64,000 nt of DNA. Source: Gemmatimonadaceae bacterium (lineage in GTDB: Bacteria; Gemmatimonadota; Gemmatimonadetes; Gemmatimonadales; Gemmatimonadaceae). Below, one piece after another: positions 35,155 through 43,359 of the stretch (positions are counted from its first letter, which is position 1; every line of letters starts with the position of its first letter). The stretch is taken from the NCBI GenBank assembly GCA_020851035.1, contig JADZDM010000005.1, forward strand, positions 310,001 to 374,000. Direction: 5' to 3'. A program made the position numbers and the translations under genes. The notes under the pieces were generated by a model, which worked only from the letters and a program-made list of their open reading frames with translations, was not told where the DNA came from and searched no databases.

Positions 35155-36276
35155 TCAGTGACCGGCGGACTGCACCAGGGCCGTCACGTGCGCGCCAATG
35201 GCGAGTGACGCGGTGAGGCCGGGGGACTCGATGCCGAAGCAGTGCACCACGCCGCGCACGCCATGGGACCGCGGCCCGTCGATGCGGAAGTCGGCGGCCG
35301 GTGCACCGCGGGCGCTGAGCTTGGCGCGGAAACCGGCGTAGGCGGGCCGCAGTGCGTCGTCCGGGAGCCCGGGCCAGTAGCGCTGCACCTCGCGCGTGAA
35401 GGCGGTGGCGCGGGCGGGATCGACCGTCAGCGTGCGCGGTGCGCCATCCGGGAGCCACTCGACGTCGGGGCCGAAGCGTGCCTGGCCGGCCATGTCCAGG
35501 GTGAGGTGAATGCCAAGCCCGCCATCGAACGGCACCGGGTACACCAGGTGTGCGAACGGGACGGCACCATCGAGCGCAAAGTAGTTGCCCTTGGCGACGT
35601 GCAGCGGTGGAATGTGCGTGCCGGGGAACCCGTCGAGCCGTCGTGCCACCGCCTGTGCATCCAGGCCGGCGCAGTTGATGATCCAGCGGGCGTCGATGCG
35701 GAATCCGTCGGCCTCCGTCGTCGTCACGCGCCAGGCATCGCCGATGCGCTGCGCACTGCTGAGTGCGGTGCGCAGCACGATGGCCGCACCGCCCAGCTCA
35801 GCGTCGCGGCGCAGTGCGGCCATGAGGGCGTGTGTGTCCACGATCGCGGTCTCCGGCGACCAGAGGGCGGCGTGGCAGGTGAGGGCCGGCTCCAGGGCAC
35901 GGGCCTCGCTGCCGGTGAGCCGTTGCAGCGAGGTGACGCCGCAGGCGAGTGCCCGCGCCTCGATCGCCTCGAGCGCAGGGCGGTCGGCCTCACCGGCGGC
36001 CACCACCAGCTTGCCGATCCGGCGCCACGGAATGCCGTGCGCAGCGCAGTACCCCAGCAGCAGTTCGCGCCCGCCGGTGCAGAGCGACGCCTTGAGCGAG
36101 CCGGGGGTGTAGTACAGGCCGGCATGCACGACCTCGCTGTTGCGCGAGCTGGCGCCGGAGCCGATCACGTCGGCGGGGTCGAGCACGACGACGCTGTGGC
36201 CTGCCATCGCGAGTGCACGGGCGACGGCCAGGCCCACCACGCCGGCCCCGCTCACGAGGCAGTCGATGCGGTCCAT
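35155..36276 (-). CDS. FAD-dependent oxidoreductase, L-2-hydroxyglutarate oxidase (LhgO)-like
   Basis: A 373-residue DAO-family flavoprotein. The start at MDRIDCLVSGAGVVGLAVA places the FAD-binding GxGxxG at residue 10. SSRNSEVVHAGLYY is the LhgO-type FAD/substrate motif, and CFGIESPGLTASLAIG closes the FAD site. Members oxidise L-2-hydroxyglutarate or related 2-hydroxyacids and feed electrons to the membrane. It follows csrA on the same strand and converges with the last island gene. Confidence 0.85.
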   Translation of the reverse strand: MDRIDCLVSGAGVVGLAVARALAMAGHSVVVLDPADVIGSGASSRNSEVVHAGLYYTPGSLKASLCTGGRELLLGYCAAHGIPWRRIGKLVVAAGEADRPALEAIEARALACGVTSLQRLTGSEARALEPALTCHAALWSPETAIVDTHALMAALRRDAELGGAAIVLRTALSSAQRIGDAWRVTTTEADGFRIDARWIINCAGLDAQAVARRLDGFPGTHIPPLHVAKGNYFALDGAVPFAHLVYPVPFDGGLGIHLTLDMAGQARFGPDVEWLPDGAPRTLTVDPARATAFTREVQRYWPGLPDDALRPAYAGFRAKLSARGAPAADFRIDGPRSHGVRGVVHCFGIESPGLTASLAIGAHVTALVQSAGH

Positions 36277-36318
36277 GCGGGGAATGCCGTGCAATGCGGA
36301 TGCCGTGACGCGGGCGCG

Positions 36319-36573
36319 TCAGGGCTGTGGGGCGGGCTGCCGTGGGGCGAGCGCGCTGCCGGTGGCCACCAGCGCCGTGGCGGCGGCGCCATCGACGCTG
36401 GCGCGCCGGTTCTGCGCCGCCACCTGCTCGAGGAGCTCGGCGCGCAGGATGGTCGTCTCGGGTGGCGCCTCGATGCCGATGCGCACCCCACCGCGGTCGC
36501 ACTGCACGACCACGATCCGGATTCCCCCATCGATGACGATCGCGTCACCGGCCTTCCTGCTCAGGATCAGCAT
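36319..36573 (-). CDS. csrA: Carbon storage regulator CsrA
   Basis: An 84-residue RNA-binding protein. It opens MLILSRKAGDAIVIDG, with GVRIGIEAP in the centre, and keeps the Arg of the LRAEL segment used for GGA binding. It is longer than the usual 60-65 residues, with an Ala/Pro-rich tail. CsrA often lies beside flagellar genes and represses flagellin translation, antagonised by FliW; no fliW is in the window. It is downstream of flgK, separated by a hairpin. Confidence 0.93.
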   Translation of the reverse strand: MLILSRKAGDAIVIDGGIRIVVVQCDRGGVRIGIEAPPETTILRAELLEQVAAQNRRASVDGAAATALVATGSALAPRQPAPQP

Positions 36574-36605
36574 CCTTGCGTCCCCAGTGCGAATTGTGGT
36601 CCTGC

Positions 36606-36629
36606 CGGGTGACGACTCCGCGTCACCCG
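36606..36629 (-). terminator. Hairpin between flgK and csrA
   Basis: A 9-bp perfect stem (CGGGTGACG/CGTCACCCG) with a 6-base loop in the 64-base space between flgK and csrA. It has no T-run, so it may be an attenuator or an mRNA processing or stability element rather than a terminator. Confidence 0.5.
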
Positions 36630-36637
36630 CTGCGAGA

Positions 36638-38035
36638 TCAGCGTCCGAGGTTGATGAGCGTCTGCGAGAGCTCGTCGACGACGGAGATGAGGCGTGCGGC
36701 GGCGGCGTACGACTGCTGGTACTTCATGAGGTTCACCATCTCCTCGTCGATCGAGACGCCCTTGATGCTCTCGCGGCGGCCGTCGGACTGCGTAGCGAGG
36801 GTGCGGGCCGAGGTGGCCACGCCGTTGGCCGCGCTGACGCCAGTGGCGATGGTGGAGATGACGGTGCGGTACCCCTCGCCGATCGACGCCACCTGGCCGT
36901 TGATCGGCACGCGGGTGGTGCGGAGCTGCGAGAGGGCGATGGCGACGCCGTTGTCACCGGGTTCGCCGCTGATGCCCGACGCGGCGATCTTCGTGACGTC
37001 GGCGCTGATCGCGGAGTCGAGGCGGATGGTGCGTGCGGTGGTGCGGGTGGCGTCGTAGAAGTCGCCGGCGGCCGTGGTGCCCACGAAGCCGGTGCGATGG
37101 ATCGTGTTCACCGACGACACCAGCGCGGCGGCCACGCCATCGAGGTCGGCGAGCGAGTCGGGGTAGATGTTGTTGTACGCGTCGAGCGTGCCGGCCATCT
37201 GTCCGCCGACCTGGTACATGGTCTCGGAGTTGCCGCCACCCGACGGGGCCTCGCCGAGGGCGACGCCGAGGCGGGTGGGATCGCTGAGCAGCGCCTGGAT
37301 GCGGACCGGCTTCCAGTTGGCGCCGTCGACGAGCGAGTCGCCGCCGATGTTCACGTTCACCGACCCGTCGGCCTGCGGATACGCGGTGGCACCGATGAGC
37401 GACGCGAGCTCGTCGATCTTCATGTCGCGCTGGTCGCGCATGTCCGGCGACTGGTTGCCGGCCGATTCGGCCGCCACGATGCGCCTGTTGATGTCCGCCA
37501 CCTGCTCAGCGAGGGCGTTGACCCGTGCCGACTGCTCCAGGAGGCGGGTGCGCGCCACCGTCTGTGCATCCACGACCTGGTTGCCGTAGGTGTTGAGCTG
37601 CGTGGCCACCTGCGCGGCGCGCTGCCGGACCACGCCGCGGGCGGCGTCGGAGTCGGGATTGGTGGAGAGGTCGCTCCAGGCCGACCAGAGCTGCTCGATG
37701 CTGCTGGCCAGGCCGGTCTCGGACGGCTCGCCGAGGATGTTCTCCACCGCCTGCAGCGCGTCGCGACGCTCCTCGCTGTAGGCCGCCCCCTGCGAGTCGC
37801 GGCGGTAGGCCGAGTCGATCAGCTCGTCGCGCATGCGCTCGACGCCATCCACCAGCACGCCGGTGCCGAAGGTGCCGAACGGCAGCTGCTCGGGATAGTT
37901 CGCCTTGAGCGAGACACGCTGGCGCGAGTAGCCGGGCGTCTGCGCGTTGGTGACGTTCTGCGAGGTCGTGCTGATCTGTGCCTGCGCGGCGGTGAGGCCG
38001 GTCCGGGCGATGCTCAGCAGTCCGCCGAAGTTCAT
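36638..38035 (-). CDS. flgK: Flagellar hook-associated protein 1 FlgK
   Basis: A 465-residue protein. It opens MNFGGLLSIARTGLTAAQAQ with the rod/hook N-terminal motif STTSQNVTNAQTPGYSRQ. It ends with the C-terminal helix motif VSIDEEMVNLMKYQQSYAAAARLISVVDELSQTL, which packs against the N-terminus in the hook-filament junction. It is shorter than the 547 residues of E. coli FlgK. flgL, which usually follows, is not here: csrA comes next. Confidence 0.96.
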   Translation of the reverse strand: MNFGGLLSIARTGLTAAQAQISTTSQNVTNAQTPGYSRQRVSLKANYPEQLPFGTFGTGVLVDGVERMRDELIDSAYRRDSQGAAYSEERRDALQAVENILGEPSETGLASSIEQLWSAWSDLSTNPDSDAARGVVRQRAAQVATQLNTYGNQVVDAQTVARTRLLEQSARVNALAEQVADINRRIVAAESAGNQSPDMRDQRDMKIDELASLIGATAYPQADGSVNVNIGGDSLVDGANWKPVRIQALLSDPTRLGVALGEAPSGGGNSETMYQVGGQMAGTLDAYNNIYPDSLADLDGVAAALVSSVNTIHRTGFVGTTAAGDFYDATRTTARTIRLDSAISADVTKIAASGISGEPGDNGVAIALSQLRTTRVPINGQVASIGEGYRTVISTIATGVSAANGVATSARTLATQSDGRRESIKGVSIDEEMVNLMKYQQSYAAAARLISVVDELSQTLINLGR

Positions 38036-38045
38036 GGAATGCCCC

Positions 38046-38645
38046 TCAGACCGATCGATCGAGGAAGCGCGCCTGCGTCGGCACCATCGCCGGCGTGAGG
38101 CGTGCGATGGGCGCCCGCATCACCGGCACGCCGGCGGGAATCACCGGGGCGGCCGCAGCCGCCACCGGTGCGGCGTAGGTGGCGGTGGGCTGCGGTGCGC
38201 CGAAGAGCTTCTGCACGTAGTCGTTGCCGTTGTCCATCGCGGCCCGGAGGACCTGCTTGTTCATGTCCACCTCGCGGCTGAGGGTGACGGCGGCGTCCTG
38301 CAGGGCGTTGCGGGCGTCGATGACGGCGGTGGTGGCGCGATCGCCGAGGATCTCCTCGAGGTCGTTCACGTTCATGTCCTCGGCGCCGCCGAGCAGGCGG
38401 TTCACGCTCTTGCGGCGGCGGCGGGCCTCGCCGAGGGTGGCGAGCACGCGGTAGGTGGCGAAGACGCTGTCGTCGAGGGCCTGCAGGTCGTCGTCGGCGA
38501 CGGCGCTGCGCTGCTTGCGCATCACCAGCATGAGCTCCTCGAGCAGCTTCCGTTCGGTGCCCAGCACGTCCGAGAGCACCTCGACGGCCGTCTCGCGGCG
38601 CGGGGTGGCAGTGGGGGCGTAGTTCTGTGCGTAGGTCGGCAGCAT
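38046..38645 (-). CDS. flgN: FlgN-like export chaperone
   Basis: A 199-residue protein; the ATG at MLPTYAQNYAP is used. Residues 20-150 are strongly helical and amphipathic (VEVLSDVLGTERKLLEELMLVMRKQRSAVADDDLQAL), in the FlgN layout. The C-terminus is Ala/Pro-rich. FlgN binds FlgK and FlgL before export, and the gene lies directly upstream of flgK (10 bases). The assignment rests on position and helical pattern. Confidence 0.72.
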   Translation of the reverse strand: MLPTYAQNYAPTATPRRETAVEVLSDVLGTERKLLEELMLVMRKQRSAVADDDLQALDDSVFATYRVLATLGEARRRRKSVNRLLGGAEDMNVNDLEEILGDRATTAVIDARNALQDAAVTLSREVDMNKQVLRAAMDNGNDYVQKLFGAPQPTATYAAPVAAAAAPVIPAGVPVMRAPIARLTPAMVPTQARFLDRSV

Positions 38646-38653
38646 GACGAGGC

Positions 38654-39001
38654 TCAGGGGATCCGGACGGGTGATGCAACGGACGGGGTGACGGGTGCCG
38701 CATGCGGGGCCGGTGCGGCGCCCAGCCCAGCCTTTTCGCGGAGTGCGCGGTAGATCGCGTCGCCCAGTCCGCGATGCCACCGCGTACCAGTATCGGCGGC
38801 GAGCCGCTCATCCATGAGCCCGGCGAACATCGCTTCGCCCTGGCCCTGCTCCACCAGGCCGCCGCTGCTGTCGACGCTCGCGCGCATGGTCTTGTAGAGC
38901 TCCTGCACGAACACGCCCTGCAGGTCGGTGGCGGCCTTCCGCATCGCCGCATCGCGCGGATCGACGGGGGCCGGCGTGATGCCGGAAACGGATGTCGTCA
39001 T
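38654..39001 (-). CDS. flgJ: Rod-binding protein FlgJ, single domain
   Basis: A 115-residue protein that covers only the rod-capping N-terminal domain of FlgJ: DLQGVFVQELYKTMRASV, then EAMFAGLMDERLA and GLGDAIYRAL. The glucosaminidase/muramidase domain of proteobacterial FlgJ is missing, so another enzyme must open the cell wall for the rod; see fliK. The start overlaps the flgI stop by one base. Confidence 0.92.
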   Translation of the reverse strand: MTTSVSGITPAPVDPRDAAMRKAATDLQGVFVQELYKTMRASVDSSGGLVEQGQGEAMFAGLMDERLAADTGTRWHRGLGDAIYRALREKAGLGAAPAPHAAPVTPSVASPVRIP

Positions 39002-40098
39002 CAGCGGATCACGATCTCGGCGGCCAGCGCCCCGACTTCACGGAGGGCGCTGAAGATCGCGGCGATCTCCTGCGGCGACGAGCGCACGCCATGCAGCGCG
39101 CTGGCGATGCGCTGCACCGACGTGCCCGGTTGCAGGCGCACCTCGCCGGCTTCGACCTTGGTGCTGTCGCTGCCGCCGCCGATGGTGAGCGTGAGCTGGC
39201 CGTGTGTCACGACGGCCTCGCCGACGGACACGTCGCCTCCCGCGACGACGGTGCCATCGCGCCCGTCGATCACGACCCTGGCGCCGCGGGTCACGCGCAC
39301 CGGCAGTTCGCGCAGCTTGCTGAGGGCCGCACTGCGGGCGGAGCCGGCGGTGTCCTTGAGCGTGAGGGTCACGGAGCCCGGGTCGTCCACCCGCGCGGTG
39401 CCCGCCCCGAGCGCACTGTCGATCACGGCGGCGATGCGGCTGGCGACGGCGATGTCCGGTTCGCGGAGGGCGAGCGCGGTGGTGCCGGTGCCGTAGGCGG
39501 CGCGCGGCAGTTCGGCCTCGATGATGCCACCGCCCGGCACGCGCGCGCTCGTCTCGACCCGCATGCCGTACGACCGGCTGCCACCGCTGCTGCCCTCGCT
39601 GAGCACCACGCCGCCCTGTGCGGTGGCCATCGGCGTGCCCCCGACCTCGCTGATGAGGGGTGTCATGTAGAGCACCCCTCCGCGCAGCGACGGTGCATCA
39701 CCGATGCTGGAGACCTGCACGTCGAAGTGCCCGCCCGGGCGGAGGTAGGCCGACACCTCGGCGGTCACGAGCACGGCCGCGACGTTGCGCGTGCGGAGCA
39801 CGTTGGCCGGCACCGTGATGTCGAAGCGGCGGAGGAGGTTCACGATGCTCTGCACCGTCTGGCCACCCTGCGAGCCACCGGCGCCACGATCGCCCGTGCC
39901 GTCGAGGCCGGCCACCAGGCCGTAGCCGACCATGCGCACCGGTGCTGCACCGTCGGCCAGCACGAGGTCGCGGATGCGCGACTGGCCGTGCATCACCGAG
40001 GCGGTGGTGAGGAGGGCGAGCGAGAGCAGCGCGCAGGCGGCGACCACGCGCAGGGCGCTGCGGTCGGTGCGGCGCCGGGTCCTGCGGCGGACGGTCAT
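39001..40098 (-). CDS. flgI: Flagellar P-ring protein FlgI
   Basis: A 365-residue periplasmic protein with an Arg-rich N-terminus and signal peptide (VVAACALLSLALLTTASVMHG). FlgI motifs: IRDLVLADGAAPVRMVGYGLVAGLDGTGD, QTVQSIVNLL and VLRTRNVAAVLVTAEV. It forms the bushing of the rod in the peptidoglycan layer. Its start overlaps flgH (ATGA). Confidence 0.96.
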   Translation of the reverse strand: MTVRRRTRRRTDRSALRVVAACALLSLALLTTASVMHGQSRIRDLVLADGAAPVRMVGYGLVAGLDGTGDRGAGGSQGGQTVQSIVNLLRRFDITVPANVLRTRNVAAVLVTAEVSAYLRPGGHFDVQVSSIGDAPSLRGGVLYMTPLISEVGGTPMATAQGGVVLSEGSSGGSRSYGMRVETSARVPGGGIIEAELPRAAYGTGTTALALREPDIAVASRIAAVIDSALGAGTARVDDPGSVTLTLKDTAGSARSAALSKLRELPVRVTRGARVVIDGRDGTVVAGGDVSVGEAVVTHGQLTLTIGGGSDSTKVEAGEVRLQPGTSVQRIASALHGVRSSPQEIAAIFSALREVGALAAEIVIR

Positions 40099-40754
40099 GG
40101 CCAGAAGGCGCTGAGGATCTTGCTGAGCAGGCCCTGCTTCGCCTTGCCCAGGCTGCCCTTGTTCGTGATGTCGAGCTTCGCATCGGCCACGCGTGACGAG
40201 GCGATGGTGTTGGTGCCGCCCAGGTCCTGCGGGCGGATGGCGCCGGTGAAGCTGATGAGCTGCTGTTCCTTGTCGACGCCGATGGTCTTGGTGCCCTTGA
40301 TCGTGAGCACGCCGGTGACCGGGTCGATGCTCATGACTCGGGCGGTGATCTCGCCGTCGAGCCGGAGCTGGCGGGTGCGATCGCCGCGTTGCGTGCTCTC
40401 ACCGTTGTTGCTGGTGTTGAACGCCGCGCCGGGGGCCGTGGCGGCGGTGGCGCCGGGAGTGATGAGCTGGAAGTCGGTGTCCTTCTTGCGCCGCTGGGTG
40501 GCGTTGTCGGTCATGTTGGCCGACGCCAGCGTGTACTCGTCGATGTGCACGATGACCAGGTCGCCGACGGCGAAGGCGCGGCGGTCGGAGGTCCAGTTCA
40601 GGCGACCGGGACGCGCGTTGAGTGCGGTGGCGGGTGCTGCCGGTGACACCACCACGCTGTCGCGCCGTGGCTGGGCGTGCAGGTGCTGCGTGAGGAACAT
40701 GGTCAGCCCGATCAGCGCCGTGGCGCGCATCATGTCCCGTTGCGAGATCTTCAT
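40095..40754 (-). CDS. flgH: Flagellar L-ring protein FlgH without lipobox
   Basis: A 219-residue protein with a signal peptide (MMRATALIGLTMFLTQHLHAQ). FlgH motifs: LNWTSDRRAFAVGDLVIVHIDE, SANMTDNATQ, GNGE-like stretch, GVLTIKGTKTIGVDKEQQLISFTGAIRPQD and ASSRVADAKLDITNKG. FlgH is usually a lipoprotein, but no Cys follows the signal core here; cleavage would be by signal peptidase I. It forms the outer-membrane ring, which implies a Gram-negative envelope. Confidence 0.94.
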   Translation of the reverse strand: MKISQRDMMRATALIGLTMFLTQHLHAQPRRDSVVVSPAAPATALNARPGRLNWTSDRRAFAVGDLVIVHIDEYTLASANMTDNATQRRKKDTDFQLITPGATAATAPGAAFNTSNNGESTQRGDRTRQLRLDGEITARVMSIDPVTGVLTIKGTKTIGVDKEQQLISFTGAIRPQDLGGTNTIASSRVADAKLDITNKGSLGKAKQGLLSKILSAFWP

Positions 40755-41422
40755 CAGTCCAGCCTCACGGTGTTGCGTCCGGTCGCGACACCGGCAAGGC
40801 GCCGGCCGCGATCGAGACGAATGGCGACGCGCCCGCCGAGCGACGCGTTCTGGAGCGCGGTGCCGGCAAGCGCCAGGCGCACGCCGGCGCGCACGACTTC
40901 CGCCGTCACGACGTCACCCGCGCGGACCACTGGCGGGGCGATCACGTCGCCTGGCCGGATGGGTTCCCCCTCACGCAGCATGCGACGCGCCTCGGTGCCG
41001 AGCACCGCCGCCAGGCTGGCCTGGGAGGGCCGGTCCGGCGCCCCCCATTCGAGGGTGCTGCGCAGCTCGACATCGCCGCGGTCGAGTGCCTGGCCGCGGA
41101 TGATCGTGTGCGAGGCCACCACGCCGGGCTGCTCGTGCCCGATGTGCAGGCGTGCGACGAGCGCCGGCGCGGCAAAGCGCGAGGGGCGCATGGTGACGGT
41201 GTAGGTGCCGGTACGGTCGCTGCCGCTGACCTCGGCGGTGGCGGCGCGCAGGGCGGTGCTGTCGCCGCGCACGAGGGTCCACTCCACGCAGCGGGTGGCA
41301 CAGGGCGCGATGGCCCAGCCGGCCGTGATGCGCAGCACCAGCGAGTCGATCGTGGCGCGCGGTTGTGCGCCGGCCGTCGATGCCGCGCCGGCTGCGATGA
41401 GGAAGGCCACCGCGAGACGCAT
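40754..41422 (-). CDS. flgA: Flagellar P-ring assembly chaperone FlgA
   Basis: A 222-residue protein with a signal peptide (MRLAVAFLIAAGAASTAGAQ). The C-terminal SAF-like domain shows LDRGDVELRSTLEW, RRMLREGEPIRPGDVIAPPVVRAGDVVTAEV and GRVAIRLDRGRRLAGVATG. FlgA is the periplasmic chaperone for FlgI assembly. It lies between flgG and flgH, with one-base overlaps. Confidence 0.93.
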   Translation of the reverse strand: MRLAVAFLIAAGAASTAGAQPRATIDSLVLRITAGWAIAPCATRCVEWTLVRGDSTALRAATAEVSGSDRTGTYTVTMRPSRFAAPALVARLHIGHEQPGVVASHTIIRGQALDRGDVELRSTLEWGAPDRPSQASLAAVLGTEARRMLREGEPIRPGDVIAPPVVRAGDVVTAEVVRAGVRLALAGTALQNASLGGRVAIRLDRGRRLAGVATGRNTVRLD

Positions 41423-42210
41423 CAGCGCACCAGGCCGTTCGCGATCTGCAGCATGTCGTCGCTGGTCTTGATGGCCTTCGACGTGAGCTCGTACGCGCGC
41501 ATGGTGGTGATCATGTCCACCATCTCGGTGACCACCTCGACGTTCGACATCTCGAGGGCGCCCTGCATGAGCCGGCCGGTGCCCTCGTCCTGCGGGAAGC
41601 TGGTGGTGGGCTCGCCGCTGGCGGGCGTGGCGGTGTACATGTTCTGGCCCATGGAGAGCAGGCCGGACGGATTGGTGAAGCGGGCCAGCTCGATGCGGCC
41701 GAGTTCCTCGGGGACGGAGCTGCCGGGGCGCATGGCGCTGACGATGCCGCTGGGGCCGATGCTGAGTGCCGACGACTGCGCAGGCACGCGGATGTTCGGC
41801 AACACCGGGTTGCCCTCGGCGGTGACGAGTGCACCCTGGTCGGAGAGCTGGAGCTTGCCGTCGCGCGTGTAGGCGAGCTGGCCGCCGGGCAGCTGCACCT
41901 GGAAGAAGCCATCACCCTCGATGGCGATGTCGAGCGGGTTCTGGGTGGTCTCGAGCGAACCCTGGGCGTGGTCCTTCTGCACGCTGGCGAGGCGCACGCC
42001 GCGACCGATCTGCACCGCCGGCAGCGTGTTGGCGGCGGGTCCGCCGATCACCTGCGGGCCGCTGACGGTCTGGTAGAGCAGGTCCTCGAAGTTGGCGCGG
42101 CTGCGCTTGTAGCCGGTGGTGTTCACGTTCGCGAGGTTGTTCGCGATCACTTCCTGGCGGGTCTGCTGGGCGCGCATGCCACTGGCGGCGGCGCGGAGTG
42201 CGGGATCCAT
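41422..42210 (-). CDS. flgG: Distal rod protein FlgG
   Basis: A 262-residue axial protein. N-terminal MDPALRAAASGMRAQQTRQEVIANNLANVNTTGYKRSRANFEDL; DIAIEGDGFFQV in the middle; and the C-terminal LEMSNVEVVTEMVDMITTMRAYELTSKAIKTSDDML. These are standard FlgG signatures. The gene is 19 bases after flgF. Confidence 0.97.
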   Translation of the reverse strand: MDPALRAAASGMRAQQTRQEVIANNLANVNTTGYKRSRANFEDLLYQTVSGPQVIGGPAANTLPAVQIGRGVRLASVQKDHAQGSLETTQNPLDIAIEGDGFFQVQLPGGQLAYTRDGKLQLSDQGALVTAEGNPVLPNIRVPAQSSALSIGPSGIVSAMRPGSSVPEELGRIELARFTNPSGLLSMGQNMYTATPASGEPTTSFPQDEGTGRLMQGALEMSNVEVVTEMVDMITTMRAYELTSKAIKTSDDMLQIANGLVR

Positions 42211-42229
42211 GCGTGGGCTCCGGTGCGGG

Positions 42230-42970
42230 TCAGGCCGACTTGCCGACCTGGTTGGCGGCGATGCCGCGGATGTCGTCCATCACGGAGATGGACTTCTGGA
42301 TGTCGGCGTAGGCGCGCACGGTGTCGATCATCTCGGTGAGCGACTCGATGGCGTTGACGTTGCTGGCCTCGACGGCGCCCTGCACCACCTGGCGCTCGGC
42401 TGCGGTCGCGGGGGTGCGGGTGGCACCGGGGAGGAACATCCCGGCACCGGCGTGCTGGAGGGCCTGGTTCGGCGGCACACTCTCGATGCGCAGCGCCACG
42501 GACGGGGCCCGTGACACCGGGCCTGCGGTGCGCTCGCCGGCGGGAGGCTGCACGGTGATCACACCGTCGCGGCTGAAGCCGACATCGCCCTGCGGCAGCG
42601 TGATGGGCCCGCGCTCGCCGAGCACGAGGTGGCCCTGCTGCGTGACGAGGCGACGCTGGTCGTCGAGCCGGAGCGCGCCGCCGCGGGAGAGGCGCTCGCC
42701 GTCTGGCGTCTGGACCACGAGGAAGGCGCTGCCCTCCATCGCGAGGTCGAGGGCGTTGCCGGTGGGGGTGATGTCGCCCTGCGAGCGGTCGGTGACGGCG
42801 TCCGCGGCGGCGACGGCGTCGTCCACGATGCGGCCGAAGACCCGTTCCTTCTTGAAGCCGGTGGTGTCGACGTTGGCCAGGTTGTTGGCGATGGCCTGCT
42901 GGCGCCGCTCGTAGAAGTGCAGGGCGGCGGCGGCGGAGGTCAGGCCGGTGTTCTTGAGGATGGGAGGCAT
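42230..42970 (-). CDS. flgF: Proximal rod protein FlgF
   Basis: A 246-residue axial protein: N-terminal AIANNLANVDTTGFKKERVF, DLAMEGSAFLVVQTPDG in the middle and VEASNVNAIESLTEMIDTVRAYADIQKSI at the end. It is shorter than FlgG and fits FlgF, to which flgG is next. It is the first gene of an eight-gene operon ending in flgK, with a possible sigma-54 promoter upstream. Confidence 0.93.
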   Translation of the reverse strand: MPPILKNTGLTSAAAALHFYERRQQAIANNLANVDTTGFKKERVFGRIVDDAVAAADAVTDRSQGDITPTGNALDLAMEGSAFLVVQTPDGERLSRGGALRLDDQRRLVTQQGHLVLGERGPITLPQGDVGFSRDGVITVQPPAGERTAGPVSRAPSVALRIESVPPNQALQHAGAGMFLPGATRTPATAAERQVVQGAVEASNVNAIESLTEMIDTVRAYADIQKSISVMDDIRGIAANQVGKSA

Positions 42971-43002
42971 GGCGGTTGGGCAAGTGTCCGGTGCCGATCA
43001 TG

Positions 43003-43018
43003 CGCAAGCGCAGGGCCA
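43003..43018 (-). promoter_or_regulatory. Possible sigma-54-type promoter of flgF operon
   Basis: On the minus strand the sequence TGGCCCTGCGCTTGCG has TGG and TTGC with GG and GC 10 bases apart, 33 bases before the flgF start. It is less like the other four elements because the -24 lacks CAC. An A/T-rich motif CAAGTCATTACACA lies about 40 bases further upstream. Confidence 0.45.
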
Positions 43019-43135
43019 GCCGGTCGAAAGGTTCAAGTCGTTGCTGTGTAATGACTTGTGAGGCTCGTGCCACACCCGCCCTGCCCTGGCTCCCGGCAGT
43101 CCGTGCCGCGCTCGGCAGGCACTGCCGGGGTGCTC

Positions 43136-43276
43136 GCACGATTTCGATGACAAGGAGTCAGAGTCATCGTCATCAAAGTCATCGTCATCCGCACGATTTC
43201 GGTGGCAGAGTCATCGTCATCAAAGTCATCGTCATCCGCACGATTTCGGTGGCAAGGAGTCAGAGTCATTGTCATC
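43136..43276. repeat. Three degenerate direct tandem repeats
   Basis: Three consecutive units begin GCACGATTTCG (43136, 43191 and 43238). The first (55 bases) and third share 36 of the first 39 bases, including AAGGAGTCAGAGTCAT. The second (47 bases) lacks eight of these. Within the units GTCATCGTCATC is itself repeated. The whole 389-base gap between the DUF2802-like gene and flgF holds no gene. Confidence 0.85.
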
Positions 43277-43313
43277 GAAACACTGCGGTTCTTTCGCGCG
43301 ATTTCGAGGTCAA

Positions 43314-43332
43314 GATCCCCGTCTCCTTGAAC
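43314..43332. repeat. Single copy of the 19-base intergenic repeat
   Basis: GATCCCCGTCTCCTTGAAC matches the repeat found three times at 57890-57965 with 2 mismatches in 19. Both lie between flagellar operons. Confidence 0.65.
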
Positions 43333-43359
43333 GGTGCGCGTGAACGCGACCCGACTACC

